A program made the translations under genes and the position numbers. Shown here piece after piece: positions 8,725 through 16,975 of a DNA stretch of 64,000 bases (position 1 is the first letter of the stretch; each line of letters begins with the position of its first letter). The notes below the pieces were generated by a model that saw only the letters and a program-made list of their open reading frames with translations, had not been told where the DNA came from and ran no database searches. This DNA comes from an uncultured Lachnospiraceae bacterium (GTDB lineage Bacteria; Bacillota; Clostridia; Lachnospirales; Lachnospiraceae): NCBI GenBank assembly GCA_945919795.1, contig CAMEJJ010000003.1, positions 1 to 64,000 on the forward strand, given 5' to 3'.

Positions 8725-9899
8725 CTTTTTTCTTCCTGAATCTGTTTTAACATAAACTCTTTAACCGCTTCCAAACGACTCTTTTTCCATTCCTTTTTTT
8801 CTTCTTCCAAAGAAAGCGGATAAATGATCTGGAAGTCCAGAACTTCTCCCGGAACTCTACCACTACGTAAGGGTTCATAGAAATTCTGATAAAAATCTTC
8901 ATCGGTTGCATTTGCAAAAACATCCGGTTTCAGGTATCTTAATTGTCTTTTGGTGTTCTCAATAAACATCTTGGCCGCAAGTGGAAGAAGAAGCTTGTAT
9001 TCATCTTCCTGAATATCCGTAAAAATAGGCGATATTTCACCTTTAACAATGTGATCCACGTTTCGATCAATCTCAATACCAAAGGGTTCAAACGAGAATG
9101 CACTTTCTGTAAAGTGAAGTTTTATAAATAAACCAAATTCGGTATTAAACTGCGATCTCTGATAATCCGTATCAAACACAAAATTTCCTAAGGAATAAAA
9201 AATAGCTTTTCCGGGAAATGTTTCATAATTCATTGGTACATGCGGATGATGGCCGACCACAATATCCGCGCCCATGGAAAGATAATCCATATATCGCTGT
9301 CTGGTGTAAGGCGATGGCAGTGCCGTAAATTCTTCACCGCCGTGAGCTACCACGATACACCAACGGCAGGTTTTCTTAATCTCGTGAATTGCCTCTTGAA
9401 TCAAGTCCATATCACTCCAGCTAAAACAACCGGGAATTTCTTCTGTGGCCTTTCGGCATGCCCTCTGATAGCCGACACCGATCATTCCAATTCCGCCTGC
9501 CTCCGGAAAAATAACAGGTCGAACTGCTTCCCTGATATTCATACCGGCTCCCAGGGTTTTTACATGACATTTTAAAGCTTCTGTCAAAGTATCTGCCATT
9601 CCATCGGGACCGGCATCCATGATATGATTGTTGCAGATATTCCAGACATCCGCTCCAATCTTTTGAAAAAAGGAGGTTGCCGCCGGATCCATACTATGCG
9701 TCAGCGCCACGACACCGTTTTCTCTTTTTACTTTATCCTGCTTTGATAAGGGACCTTCTACATTGATAATGAGATGGTCTGCAGAATGAAGAAAAGAAAG
9801 TACTTCTTGGGACACCAGATCCGGATCTTCCCATTTTTTATCCATATATTTATCAAATCCGATATCTCCGGTAAAAATCAGACTCGTCTCGCCTTTCAT
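8721..9899 (-). CDS. CapA-family (PGA_cap) metallophosphatase-like protein
   Basis: This 392-aa protein belongs to the CapA/PgsA family linked to poly-gamma-glutamate capsule synthesis. The family motifs are clear: FTGDIGFD at the N-terminus, NVEGPLS, CNNHIMD, VVAHGGEEF and VVGHHPHVPMN, which form a calcineurin-like metal site. It lacks the N-terminal signal anchor of classical CapA, so it looks cytoplasmic. It heads a four-gene operon, preceded by an AGGAGG site, and overlaps the ATP-grasp gene by four bases. The exact reaction of CapA proteins is not settled. Confidence 0.85.
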   Translation of the reverse strand: MKGETSLIFTGDIGFDKYMDKKWEDPDLVSQEVLSFLHSADHLIINVEGPLSKQDKVKRENGVVALTHSMDPAATSFFQKIGADVWNICNNHIMDAGPDGMADTLTEALKCHVKTLGAGMNIREAVRPVIFPEAGGIGMIGVGYQRACRKATEEIPGCFSWSDMDLIQEAIHEIKKTCRWCIVVAHGGEEFTALPSPYTRQRYMDYLSMGADIVVGHHPHVPMNYETFPGKAIFYSLGNFVFDTDYQRSQFNTEFGLFIKLHFTESAFSFEPFGIEIDRNVDHIVKGEISPIFTDIQEDEYKLLLPLAAKMFIENTKRQLRYLKPDVFANATDEDFYQNFYEPLRSGRVPGEVLDFQIIYPLSLEEEKKEWKKSRLEAVKEFMLKQIQEEKR

Positions 9900-9953
9900 C
9901 CGGTTATTCCTCCTGTGAAAAATCTTTATATATTTTCTTTTTTATTTATCTCC

Positions 9954-10042
9954 CCAATATCTTTCTTTGCGCCTCGTACTTCGTTTTCCAGTCTTTCTAA
10001 GCGGCATGCTCGCATAAGTTGGCTGACAAAGAAAAATATTGG
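9954..10042. repeat. Short fold-back element sharing modules with longer copies
   Basis: The ends CCAATATCTTTCTTTG (9954-9969) and CAAAGAAAAATATTGG (10027-10042) are inverted repeats with one mismatch. The interior contains CTCGTACTTCG and TTTCTAAGCGGCATGCTCGC, the same modules found in the left arms of the elements at 53810-54291 and 63465-63676. It looks like a deletion derivative of the same family, missing the central hairpin and right half. Confidence 0.75.
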
Positions 10043-10252
10043 AAACACAAATCCGAAAAGGAAATCAAATATTAATATATGATTTTGTATAGAATATACA
10101 AAATCATATGTCGATTAAAAATTGACCCTGGTATCATATTATCATGTTCGACAGATATCTGCACATAAAATTTCATGATAGATAAGGAAGTATTTCCTCA
10201 TATTACGTTTTATATTCTAATACTTTTGCACAAAATTTTCAGTCAAACTATA

Positions 10253-10292
10253 AAAAGCTGTATCATCCAAAACCGGACAAAATACAGCTTTT
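10253..10292 (-). terminator. Terminator of the flavin reductase-rubredoxin gene
   Basis: An 11-bp stem (AAAAGCTGTAT with ATACAGCTTTT) and an 18-nt loop lie 33 bp beyond the stop of the gene at 10326. A T-run follows in the minus direction. Confidence 0.75.
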
Positions 10293-10325
10293 CTTCTCTT
10301 CCCTATCATAGATAGCAGAAGCATT

Positions 10326-10946
10326 TTATTTTACTTTTTCAAAATCACTTGCGGGATGTTTGCAGATTGGACAAATAAAATCATCCGGCAGTTCCTCGCC
10401 TACATACTCATATCCACAGATTTTACATCTCCAGACCGTCTTTCCGTCTTCTGTTTTTCCGACTTTTTCCGGCTTGGGTTTAATATTGGCAAAATAATAT
10501 GCATAGGTAGCGGAAGGAACATCACTGAGGATTTCACCGTCTGTAGGTTTTCCCACAAATAAAATATGACTTCCTAAATCCACCTGATCCACTACATACA
10601 CACTAATATATGCATTGGTACCTTTGGTAATCGCCAGCGTATCGTTAAATACTCTTTTGCAATCCGTAAAATCCGCGAATTTGTCAACATCTCTTCCGGA
10701 CTGGTATCCGAAATGCTTGAAGAGATCAAAGGTTGCATCCTCACTGATAATCGAAATGGTAAATTTCTTGCTTGCTTCAATCATTTCACAGGTCAGATTC
10801 GCTTTGTTTACCGCCACACTGATGGTAAGCGGATCCGATGCTGCCTGAATTGCCGTATTGGTAATGCATCCGTTGTCTTTTCCGTCTTTACTTGCGGTCA
10901 GAACAAACAAACCATAACTCAATTTGTTTAACACTTTTGAATCCAT
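10326..10946 (-). CDS. hrb: Flavin reductase-rubredoxin fusion (high-molecular-weight rubredoxin, Hrb-like)
   Basis: This 206-aa protein has an FMN-binding split-barrel flavin reductase domain (about residues 1-150) and a C-terminal rubredoxin with two Cys pairs (CKICGYEY and CPICKHP). In acetogens such proteins take electrons from NAD(P)H and pass them to the diiron flavoprotein FprA, which is encoded nearby at 12711-13871. The open frame runs 33 codons further upstream, but the start at 10946 is preferred because AAAGGATGG sits just before it and homology begins there. A strong terminator follows. Confidence 0.88.
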   Translation of the reverse strand: MDSKVLNKLSYGLFVLTASKDGKDNGCITNTAIQAASDPLTISVAVNKANLTCEMIEASKKFTISIISEDATFDLFKHFGYQSGRDVDKFADFTDCKRVFNDTLAITKGTNAYISVYVVDQVDLGSHILFVGKPTDGEILSDVPSATYAYYFANIKPKPEKVGKTEDGKTVWRCKICGYEYVGEELPDDFICPICKHPASDFEKVK

Positions 10947-11073
10947 ATGCAGAATCCCATCCTTTCTTTTTCGTAAATTGTAAATCACAAATTTCCAATA
11001 AAAGCAATTTATGAAATCATTCATTCCATATATAATAACCAACACCTCTTATGATACATAAGAGAGTCACCAA

Positions 11074-11967
11074 CTAAACGCTTTGTTGCCAAGCGATTGT
11101 TTTCTTTAATCCGTCAGACAGCTTTGTATACTGTCCAATAAGCTCAATAATCCTATTTCCGTCATACCAGTTTGATTCTTCTTTGGTAAGCGGAAACGGT
11201 AACGGTATATTTTTCTCATTGATTGTCGCAACCGTAACCGGAACTTTTTCAAATGGCACTTCCACACCGGCGGTCAACGCCTCTGCAAAAGAATCATAAG
11301 TTTCCATTACAGGCGGAGCCAGATTATATGCACGGTTGTCTGAAATAGGATGTTCAACACATGCAAGAATTGCCCTTGCCACATCATCTACATAAACCAA
11401 CTGGAACTGTCCGGTTGCATCAATCGGATGCAATATCTGTCCGGCCTGCTCAATCCAGCGAAAATACATTCCTTCACGCGGAGCATAATTATCCGGTCCA
11501 TAAATAAAGGATGGACGAATCGAAGTATAAGGAACGTGATAAGTAAAAGAGCATTGGGAAAGTTCTTCTTCTAACGCCACTTTCTGTAAAATGTAGTCAC
11601 CTGCTTCGCCACCGAAATCACGATGTTCAAAACGTGCCGTTTCATCTAAAAACATGTTTTGTCCGCGTTCATACACATCACAGGTACTGATAAAAATATA
11701 TTGTCCAAAATCCGCATTTATCGCTTCGAATATGGCAGTAATATCTCCTTTTTGATAGGCACAAAAATCTACAATGACATCAAAATGTTTCCCGGATAGC
11801 CTGCCAAGTGCAGCCAAATCATGTCTGTCACCATGAATTTCCTGCACCCGGGGAAGCCTCAGCGGCCGGGTCCCGCGATTAAACACAGTAACCCGGTGTT
11901 TTTCCATTGCCATATGAACAAATGCTTTTCCAAGGAAATAACTTCCGCCAAGTACAAGAATATCCAT
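11074..11967 (-). CDS. NAD-dependent epimerase/dehydratase family protein
   Basis: This 297-aa protein is an extended short-chain dehydrogenase. It opens with a Rossmann nucleotide loop (LVLGGSYFLGKAF) at residues 4-16, then VTVFNRGTR and the FISTCDVYE strand where epimerases carry the catalytic Ser and Tyr. It starts 7 bp after the rubrerythrin stop, so the two are co-transcribed. A role in redox defence is not obvious; plant chloroplast RNA-binding (CSP41-type) and sugar epimerase-like homologues share this fold. The substrate is unknown. Confidence 0.8.
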   Translation of the reverse strand: MDILVLGGSYFLGKAFVHMAMEKHRVTVFNRGTRPLRLPRVQEIHGDRHDLAALGRLSGKHFDVIVDFCAYQKGDITAIFEAINADFGQYIFISTCDVYERGQNMFLDETARFEHRDFGGEAGDYILQKVALEEELSQCSFTYHVPYTSIRPSFIYGPDNYAPREGMYFRWIEQAGQILHPIDATGQFQLVYVDDVARAILACVEHPISDNRAYNLAPPVMETYDSFAEALTAGVEVPFEKVPVTVATINEKNIPLPFPLTKEESNWYDGNRIIELIGQYTKLSDGLKKTIAWQQSV

Positions 11968-11974
11968 CTATTTC

Positions 11975-12565
11975 TTATTCTCCAAAATATCTTTCAAGTA
12001 ATCCTTTTAATGCTTTACCATGTCTTGCCTCGTCACGAGCCATTTCATGAACTGTATCATGGATTGCATCCAGATTATTTTTCTTTGCACATTTTGCAAG
12101 ATCAACTTTTCCGGCTGTTGCACCGAATTCACAGTCAACTCTCCATGCAAGATTTTTCTTGGTAGAATCGGTCATCTTGCTTTCTAATTCAGATCCAAGC
12201 ATCTCAGCAAATTTTGCTGCGTGTTCTGCTTCTTCGTATGCAGCTTTTTCCCAATAAAGACCGATTTCGGGATAACCTTCACGATGAGCAACTCTTGCCA
12301 TGCAAAGATACATACCTACCTCTGAGCATTCGCCTTCAAAGTTTGCTTTGAGCTGTTCAAAGATGAATTTTTTATCTTCTTCGCTGATATCGCTGTTGTT
12401 TTTAACAGTTTCAGCATAAACACCGAACTCATGCTCTGCAGCAAGTACAAGCTCTCCCTCAACTTTATTGAATTTTTCTCCACTTACGTGGCATACCGGA
12501 CACTCTGCAGGTGCGGTTTCTCCTTCATGTACATATCCACATACCGGACATACCCATTTTGCCAT
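11975..12565 (-). CDS. Reverse rubrerythrin (N-terminal rubredoxin, diiron domain)
   Basis: This 196-aa protein reduces hydrogen peroxide, and possibly oxygen, in anaerobes. The rubredoxin centre is N-terminal (CPVCGY at residues 5-10 and CPVCH at 22-26) and the four-helix diiron domain follows with FEGECSEVGMY, EEAEHAAKF and MARDEARHG. This reversed domain order marks the clostridial revRbr type. A palindromic PerR-like box overlaps its likely -10 element. It leads into the epimerase gene. Confidence 0.93.
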   Translation of the reverse strand: MAKWVCPVCGYVHEGETAPAECPVCHVSGEKFNKVEGELVLAAEHEFGVYAETVKNNSDISEEDKKFIFEQLKANFEGECSEVGMYLCMARVAHREGYPEIGLYWEKAAYEEAEHAAKFAEMLGSELESKMTDSTKKNLAWRVDCEFGATAGKVDLAKCAKKNNLDAIHDTVHEMARDEARHGKALKGLLERYFGE

Positions 12566-12579
12566 TTTAAAATCCTCCT

Positions 12580-12627
12580 AATAAATAATATTTATTGTTT
12601 CATGCATGGTTAAAAACTATGCATAAA
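12580..12627 (-). promoter_or_regulatory. Rubrerythrin promoter with PerR-like box
   Basis: A perfect 17-bp palindrome, AATAAATAATATTTATT, lies at 12580-12596 just upstream of the AGGAGG site. Read on the minus strand, TTAACC, 17 bp and TATTAT form a likely promoter whose -10 lies inside the palindrome, where a Fur/PerR repressor would block polymerase. A second inverted repeat (ATGCATGGTT, AAA, AACTATGCAT, one mismatch) is at 12602-12624. Confidence 0.6.
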
Positions 12628-12710
12628 TCACGAAAGTAATGTTTCACAGCAAAGAATGCTGTATTTTAGATACAAAATCATGTATCTTTGCTCTTATGCC
12701 AATCTCTATC

Positions 12711-13871
12711 CTACGCTCTTTCTCTAATCGCATTAGCTAAGCAATCCAAAGCCGTCTCATCCGAAGGTTTATAGGTTGAACGGATAGATACCGTGGCATC
12801 CAGAATAGTCACATTCTTCATGGTTCCCAAATACGAACGCATCGATTTTGCAGCCATTGGTGCCCATGTGCCATTTTCAACCAGACCAACAATTCGGTTC
12901 TGATATGTTTTTATCTGCAAATGATGTAAAAAGTCTTCCATTGGAACAAAAGCGTTGCCGTCATAGGTTGCCGAGCATAAAATCATACGGTCATAACGGA
13001 AAGCATCTTCCACACATTCTGCGATATCTTCTCTGGAAAGATCCGCAACTGCTACTTTCTCTTCTCCCAGATCCCGAAGCTTTTGCGCAAGCAGCTCAGC
13101 TACTTTTGCAGTATTTCCATGAATGGAAGCATAGGCAATAAATACGCCTTTGGTTTCAGGCTGGTAGGAAGACCACTTATCATATAAATCAAGATAGTAT
13201 TCCAGATTGCTGTCTAAAATCGGACCATGCAACGGTAAAATCTTCTGAATATCTAAATTCTTTGCTTTTTTCAAAAGAACCTGTACGGATGCTCCATATT
13301 TTCCTACGATGTTAAAATAGTATCGTCTCGCTTCACAAGCCCAATCCTCATCCGTATCCAGAGCTCCGAACTTACCAAATCCATCTGCCGAAAACAGAAG
13401 TTTTTCTGTACTTTCATAAGAAACCATAACTTCCGGCCAGTGAACCATGGGTGCCATAACAAAAGTAAGCTTATGCTTACCAAGCTCTAATGTATCTCCT
13501 TCTTTTACTTCCAACTTTCTGTCTGCACAATCGAAACCAAAAAATTGATTTAAAAACAAAAATGTTTTTGCATTTCCAACAATGACAGCCTCAGGATATT
13601 TCTCCATGGCATATGCCAATGAACCCGAATGGTCCGGTTCCATGTGCTGCACAACGATATAATCAAGCTTGCGTCCGGCTAAAGCCGCCTCAACATTTTC
13701 GCCCCATTCTTTTGTACATCGTGCATCAACCGTATCCATCAAAGCTGTTTTCTCATCCAAAATCAGATAAGAATTATAAGATACTCCATTGGGGACAACA
13801 TACTGACTTTCAAATAAATCAATCGTTTTGTCATCCACACCCACATATTTTACAGAATCCGATATCAACAT
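12711..13871 (-). CDS. fprA: FprA-type A flavoprotein (diiron oxygen/NO reductase)
   Basis: This 386-aa protein reduces O2 to water, or NO, using electrons from rubredoxin. The N-terminal metallo-beta-lactamase-like domain has the diiron motif HMEPDH near residue 82, a further histidine in VHWPEV near residue 147, and PLHGPI near 226. The C-terminal flavodoxin domain begins at about residue 250 with the FMN loop YASIHGNTAK. The Hrb-like gene downstream on the same strand could be its direct electron donor. Confidence 0.95.
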   Translation of the reverse strand: MLISDSVKYVGVDDKTIDLFESQYVVPNGVSYNSYLILDEKTALMDTVDARCTKEWGENVEAALAGRKLDYIVVQHMEPDHSGSLAYAMEKYPEAVIVGNAKTFLFLNQFFGFDCADRKLEVKEGDTLELGKHKLTFVMAPMVHWPEVMVSYESTEKLLFSADGFGKFGALDTDEDWACEARRYYFNIVGKYGASVQVLLKKAKNLDIQKILPLHGPILDSNLEYYLDLYDKWSSYQPETKGVFIAYASIHGNTAKVAELLAQKLRDLGEEKVAVADLSREDIAECVEDAFRYDRMILCSATYDGNAFVPMEDFLHHLQIKTYQNRIVGLVENGTWAPMAAKSMRSYLGTMKNVTILDATVSIRSTYKPSDETALDCLANAIRERA

Positions 13872-13969
13872 ATTTTTCTTTCCCCACGTTTTCTTTTGCT
13901 TTTTCTGTTGTATTTTATGATGTTGGGCTCAAAAGGTATTTTGCCCCATGATACCGTCGTATCGCTATA

Positions 13970-14344
13970 TTATTTTTTCCAAAGTCCGTGTAAATTGCAA
14001 TATGCATACACAGCTTCTACCTTTTCATCTTCACAGATTGCAAAAACAACCTCCGGTTTTTGTCCGGGTGCAAGCTTTTTCAACTGCGTTCCTTTGTCTG
14101 TCTGGACGCTGACCCATTCGATAAAGTGCTCTGCCAACATCGGATGCTCTACTTCGCCCACTTTAACATAGATTTTGTTGTCTTTTACTTCATATACGGG
14201 AATGTGTTTTTCAACCGCTGCATCCGTAGTTCCTGCTACAAGTTCTGTCATTTTCTGACCGCAGCACATCATCGGTACACCGGCGTCCTTTACTACCTCA
14301 ACCATGTTTCCACAATGTTCACATACAAGAAATTTTTGTGCCAT
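13970..14344 (-). CDS. dfx: Desulfoferrodoxin (superoxide reductase)
   Basis: This 124-aa protein reduces superoxide to peroxide without making O2. The N-terminal desulforedoxin site is complete (CEHC at residues 8-11 and CC at 27-28). The catalytic iron centre is marked by EKHIPVYE, VEHPMLAEHFIEW and the C-terminal CNLHGLW. It lies upstream of fprA on the same strand, 98 bp apart. Confidence 0.95.
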   Translation of the reverse strand: MAQKFLVCEHCGNMVEVVKDAGVPMMCCGQKMTELVAGTTDAAVEKHIPVYEVKDNKIYVKVGEVEHPMLAEHFIEWVSVQTDKGTQLKKLAPGQKPEVVFAICEDEKVEAVYAYCNLHGLWKK

Positions 14345-14539
14345 ATTCTTTTCCTCTCTTTCTGTTTCCGTTTATTTCTGAATATTTTTTATTCTTTCTT
14401 TATTTAGTAACTGAATTATTCCATTACATTTCAAATCTATATGGTTATTCCTTCAATTTATCTCCAACTACTTTTTATTTATATCTGCTTATCGTTCTAA
14501 ATCTGCTTGTTGTTTTAATAACCTTTTTCATAAATGAAA

Positions 14540-15484
14540 TTAAGAAAGCTCCAGCGTATCCAAAGTTTCTCTTAAGATTTTTGCTGAATCCTGAAGCTTC
14601 TTCGTCTCTTCATCGTTTAATACAATGGGCACCTGTGCCTCGATTCCATCCGCACCTACAATACAGGGCATAGATAAAACAACATCGTTTATGCCGTAAG
14701 CACCATGCATGGATGTTGATACCGGAAGAATGGCTTTTTCGTCCCGGACAATAACCTCGCAAATCCGCTTAACTGCCATAGCTACGCCAAAATATGTTGC
14801 ACGCTTTCTCTGAATAATTTCATAAGCGCTGTCTTTTACCTTTTGTGCAATCTCATGTTCTGCTTCTTTGTGACGGAAATGACCGCGCATTTCACAGAAG
14901 TTACTTAATGGAACACCCGATACATTGGCGCTGCTGAATGCAGCAATCTCACTATCACCGTGCTCTCCGATAATAAAGGCATGAATACTTTTACTGTCCA
15001 CCCCAAGGTGCTCACTCAATCGATATTTCAGACGCGCAGTATCCAATACGGTTCCGGAACCGATGACATGATTTTCCGGAAGTCCCGAAAGTTCCAAAGC
15101 GACTTTTGTCAAAATATCAACCGGATTGGCAACAATCAGCAATATTCCGTCAAAATTGCGGCTTGATATTTCCGGAATGATCTTTTTCATTATACCGACA
15201 TTTTTCTGAACCAAATCCAGCCTTGTCTCACCCGGCTGCTGGTTAGCTCCGGCTGTCACAATCACAATACCGGCATCTTTTACATCATCATAATCGCCGG
15301 CATAAATACGCATCTGGCTGGCAAACGGAATACCATGGCTGATATCCATAGCCTCACCTTCCGCCTTTTCCCGGTTAGCATCGATTAATGCAATCTCTGA
15401 AAACAGACCACTTTGCATTAAAGCAAATACCGACGCAGAACCGACAAATCCGCAACCGACCATAACCGCTTTTCTCATATTCAT
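14540..15484 (-). CDS. ldh: L-lactate dehydrogenase
   Basis: This 314-aa enzyme interconverts pyruvate and L-lactate with NADH. It has the Rossmann loop GCGFVGSA at residues 9-16, the substrate loop GANQQPGETRLDL with the Gln that favours lactate over malate, ANPVDILT, GSGTVLDTAR, and the catalytic histidine in GEHGDSE. Length is normal. AAAGGAGCG precedes the ATG. Its position between dfx and the PerR-like gene suggests a role when oxygen blocks other ways of reoxidising NADH, which is an inference from context. Confidence 0.94.
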   Translation of the reverse strand: MNMRKAVMVGCGFVGSASVFALMQSGLFSEIALIDANREKAEGEAMDISHGIPFASQMRIYAGDYDDVKDAGIVIVTAGANQQPGETRLDLVQKNVGIMKKIIPEISSRNFDGILLIVANPVDILTKVALELSGLPENHVIGSGTVLDTARLKYRLSEHLGVDSKSIHAFIIGEHGDSEIAAFSSANVSGVPLSNFCEMRGHFRHKEAEHEIAQKVKDSAYEIIQRKRATYFGVAMAVKRICEVIVRDEKAILPVSTSMHGAYGINDVVLSMPCIVGADGIEAQVPIVLNDEETKKLQDSAKILRETLDTLELS

Positions 15485-15567
15485 AATGAACGCTCCTTTA
15501 TTATATCATTTTTTTGCTAAAAACTCATATATCTTTTTTATCTTTTCATACATCTTTTTCATGTATT

Positions 15568-15951
15568 TTACTGCCCGGAAAGACAATTTTTACACTTTCC
15601 GAAAAACTGTAATTCGCAATCCTCGATCAATCCCGGAAATAATCCGGAAGCTTGTAAAATCATCTCATCACAGGATATATATTCCATATCTTCAACCATT
15701 CCGCATTCTCTGCAGATAAAATGATTGTGTGGTTTGATGAATCCGTCATACCTGTCAGCTCCCATCTGGGTTGATATTTTGATTATCTGACCGGTTTCAG
15801 TCAAAAAAGTCAAATTCCGATACACGGTCCCAAGACTGATATTGGGATATTCTTTGCGAACACTGTCATATATCATATCAGCAGTCGGATGGTCTCTTCT
15901 GCTTTGTAAATTCCTAAGAATTCCTTCTCTCTGTCTGGAATATTTGACCAT
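15568..15951 (-). CDS. perR: Fur-family peroxide-responsive regulator (PerR-like)
   Basis: This 127-aa repressor has the winged helix (ISLGTVYRNLTFL) followed by the metal-sensing part: DRYDG, HNHFICRECG, and the structural zinc pair ending in GKCKNC. An aspartate occupies the position that separates PerR from Fur (VEDMEY). The frame is open for 23 more codons, but AAGGAAGGGG just before 15951 and the family alignment fix this start. Its promoter has a long palindromic box, suggesting autoregulation. It probably controls dfx, fprA and the rubrerythrins. Confidence 0.88.
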   Translation of the reverse strand: MVKYSRQREGILRNLQSRRDHPTADMIYDSVRKEYPNISLGTVYRNLTFLTETGQIIKISTQMGADRYDGFIKPHNHFICRECGMVEDMEYISCDEMILQASGLFPGLIEDCELQFFGKCKNCLSGQ

Positions 15952-16056
15952 TGATATCCCCTTCCTTCGTCCATTCCAATTCGACCTGCTTTCATGATGC
16001 CAATCCGATACTATTTCCATTCCTTGATGTATACACAGGTTCTTACTTTCATTTCA

Positions 16057-16110
16057 ATAATAGTAATGATTACTATTATCGATTATAGTTTTATCTTTTC
16101 ATTTTGTCAA
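16057..16110 (-). promoter_or_regulatory. Consensus promoter and palindromic operator of the PerR-like gene
   Basis: On the minus strand TTGACA (16105-16110), exactly 17 bp, and TATAAT (16082-16087) match the housekeeping consensus at every base. A perfect 23-bp palindrome at 16057-16079 (arm ATAATAGTAAT, central base, complement) covers the start of transcription. Its layout matches Fur/PerR boxes. Confidence 0.85.
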
Positions 16111-16147
16111 TGTTATCCGACAACAATGTGGCAACAATAATCCGCCC

Positions 16148-16272
16148 ATCATGTATCAACCAACATCCAGCAATCATGTATCAACCAACATCCGTCAATC
16201 ATGTATTAACCAACATACATCAATATCGTACCTACAGCCATTCAAACAATCATGTATCTATCCAAAACCTCA
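16148..16272. repeat. 25-bp tandem repeats between divergent genes
   Basis: ATCATGTATCAACCAACATC begins units at 16148, 16173 and 16198, exactly 25 bp apart; the third has one changed base in this core. A further ATCATGTATC at 16249 is 51 bp on, so the array decays over two more units. It lies between the PerR-like gene and the XRE-family gene and could bind a regulator or be slippage-prone DNA. Confidence 0.85.
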
Positions 16273-16381
16273 TTCTCAGAATCGCCTTGATTTTCCGCCT
16301 TTTTTCTGTATTCTACCAACAGTCGGTTGAGAAAAAAGCGGTTACATGCTAGTGTAGAATCAAGAAAAAGAGGATCGTGCG

Positions 16382-16975
16382 ATGGAAAAAGAAACACTGG
16401 GGGCTTTTGTGTGCGAGCTTCGAAAAGAGAAGCAGATGACACAAAAGGAAATGGCAGAAAAATTGGGAATTACTGATAAAGCAATTTCAAAATGGGAACG
16501 TGGGCTAAGTTATCCCGACATTTCCATGTTAGAACCGATTGCTGAACTATTGGATGTTAGCGTCATGGAATTTTTACAAGGGCAACGTATTCAAAAGGAA
16601 ACGACGTTAACAGTACAGGAAGCACAAAAAATGGTGGATGATTCTCTCATCCTTTCCGATTCGGAAATTCACAGAAAACATATCCGAAGTAAAACCGTTA
16701 TCTTACTCGGTTGTGTTCTTTTGATGTTTTTAGTATCACTTCTATTAAATATATATAATCTGATGCAGCAAAAGCAGCAAAACAAAGGGCTCATTCCGCA
16801 AACCAACTCCGAGCCGTATGAAACAGTGCAAGACGAAAATGGCAATCCGGTTTTCAAAAATCCCGACAAAGCTCTGTTACAGATGCAAAAGGAAAGTCTT
16901 GATATGCTGCCAAAAGAATGGACTGAATTGATTGAAATTATGGGAAATACCTATAGATTGGAGGCTTCCGAATGA
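16382..16975 (+). CDS. XRE-family regulator with C-terminal membrane helix
   Basis: This 197-aa protein has a Cro/CI-type helix-turn-helix at residues 7-60 (MTQKEMAEKLGITDKAISKW), a linker, and one strong membrane helix at about residues 101-123. The 70 residues after it would be outside the cell. This layout fits a membrane-tethered repressor that senses an envelope signal. Its stop overlaps the next start (ATGA), tying it to the acyltransferase gene, which it probably regulates. Confidence 0.85.
   Translation: MEKETLGAFVCELRKEKQMTQKEMAEKLGITDKAISKWERGLSYPDISMLEPIAELLDVSVMEFLQGQRIQKETTLTVQEAQKMVDDSLILSDSEIHRKHIRSKTVILLGCVLLMFLVSLLLNIYNLMQQKQQNKGLIPQTNSEPYETVQDENGNPVFKNPDKALLQMQKESLDMLPKEWTELIEIMGNTYRLEASE

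Larger units (their letters stand above)
9900..10325. other. Intergenic region with a fold-back element and a terminator
   Basis: No gene is seen here. From left to right it holds the upstream region of the CapA operon, a fold-back element at 9954-10042, a perfect 10-bp inverted repeat at 10081-10105 (GATTTTGTAT, 5-nt loop, ATACAAAATC), about 140 bp without recognisable features, and the terminator of the Hrb-like gene at 10253-10292. Confidence 0.7.

Noticed and set aside
12668-12687. Terminator (AGATACA, loop, TGTATCT) between the rubrerythrin and FprA genes
   Set aside because: The stem is only 7 bp and no T-run follows on the minus strand, so it was left out of the features.
13900-13969. 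Terminator or repeat between dfx and fprA
   Set aside because: Only a short GGTAT/ATACC pair is present; pairing is too weak to call.
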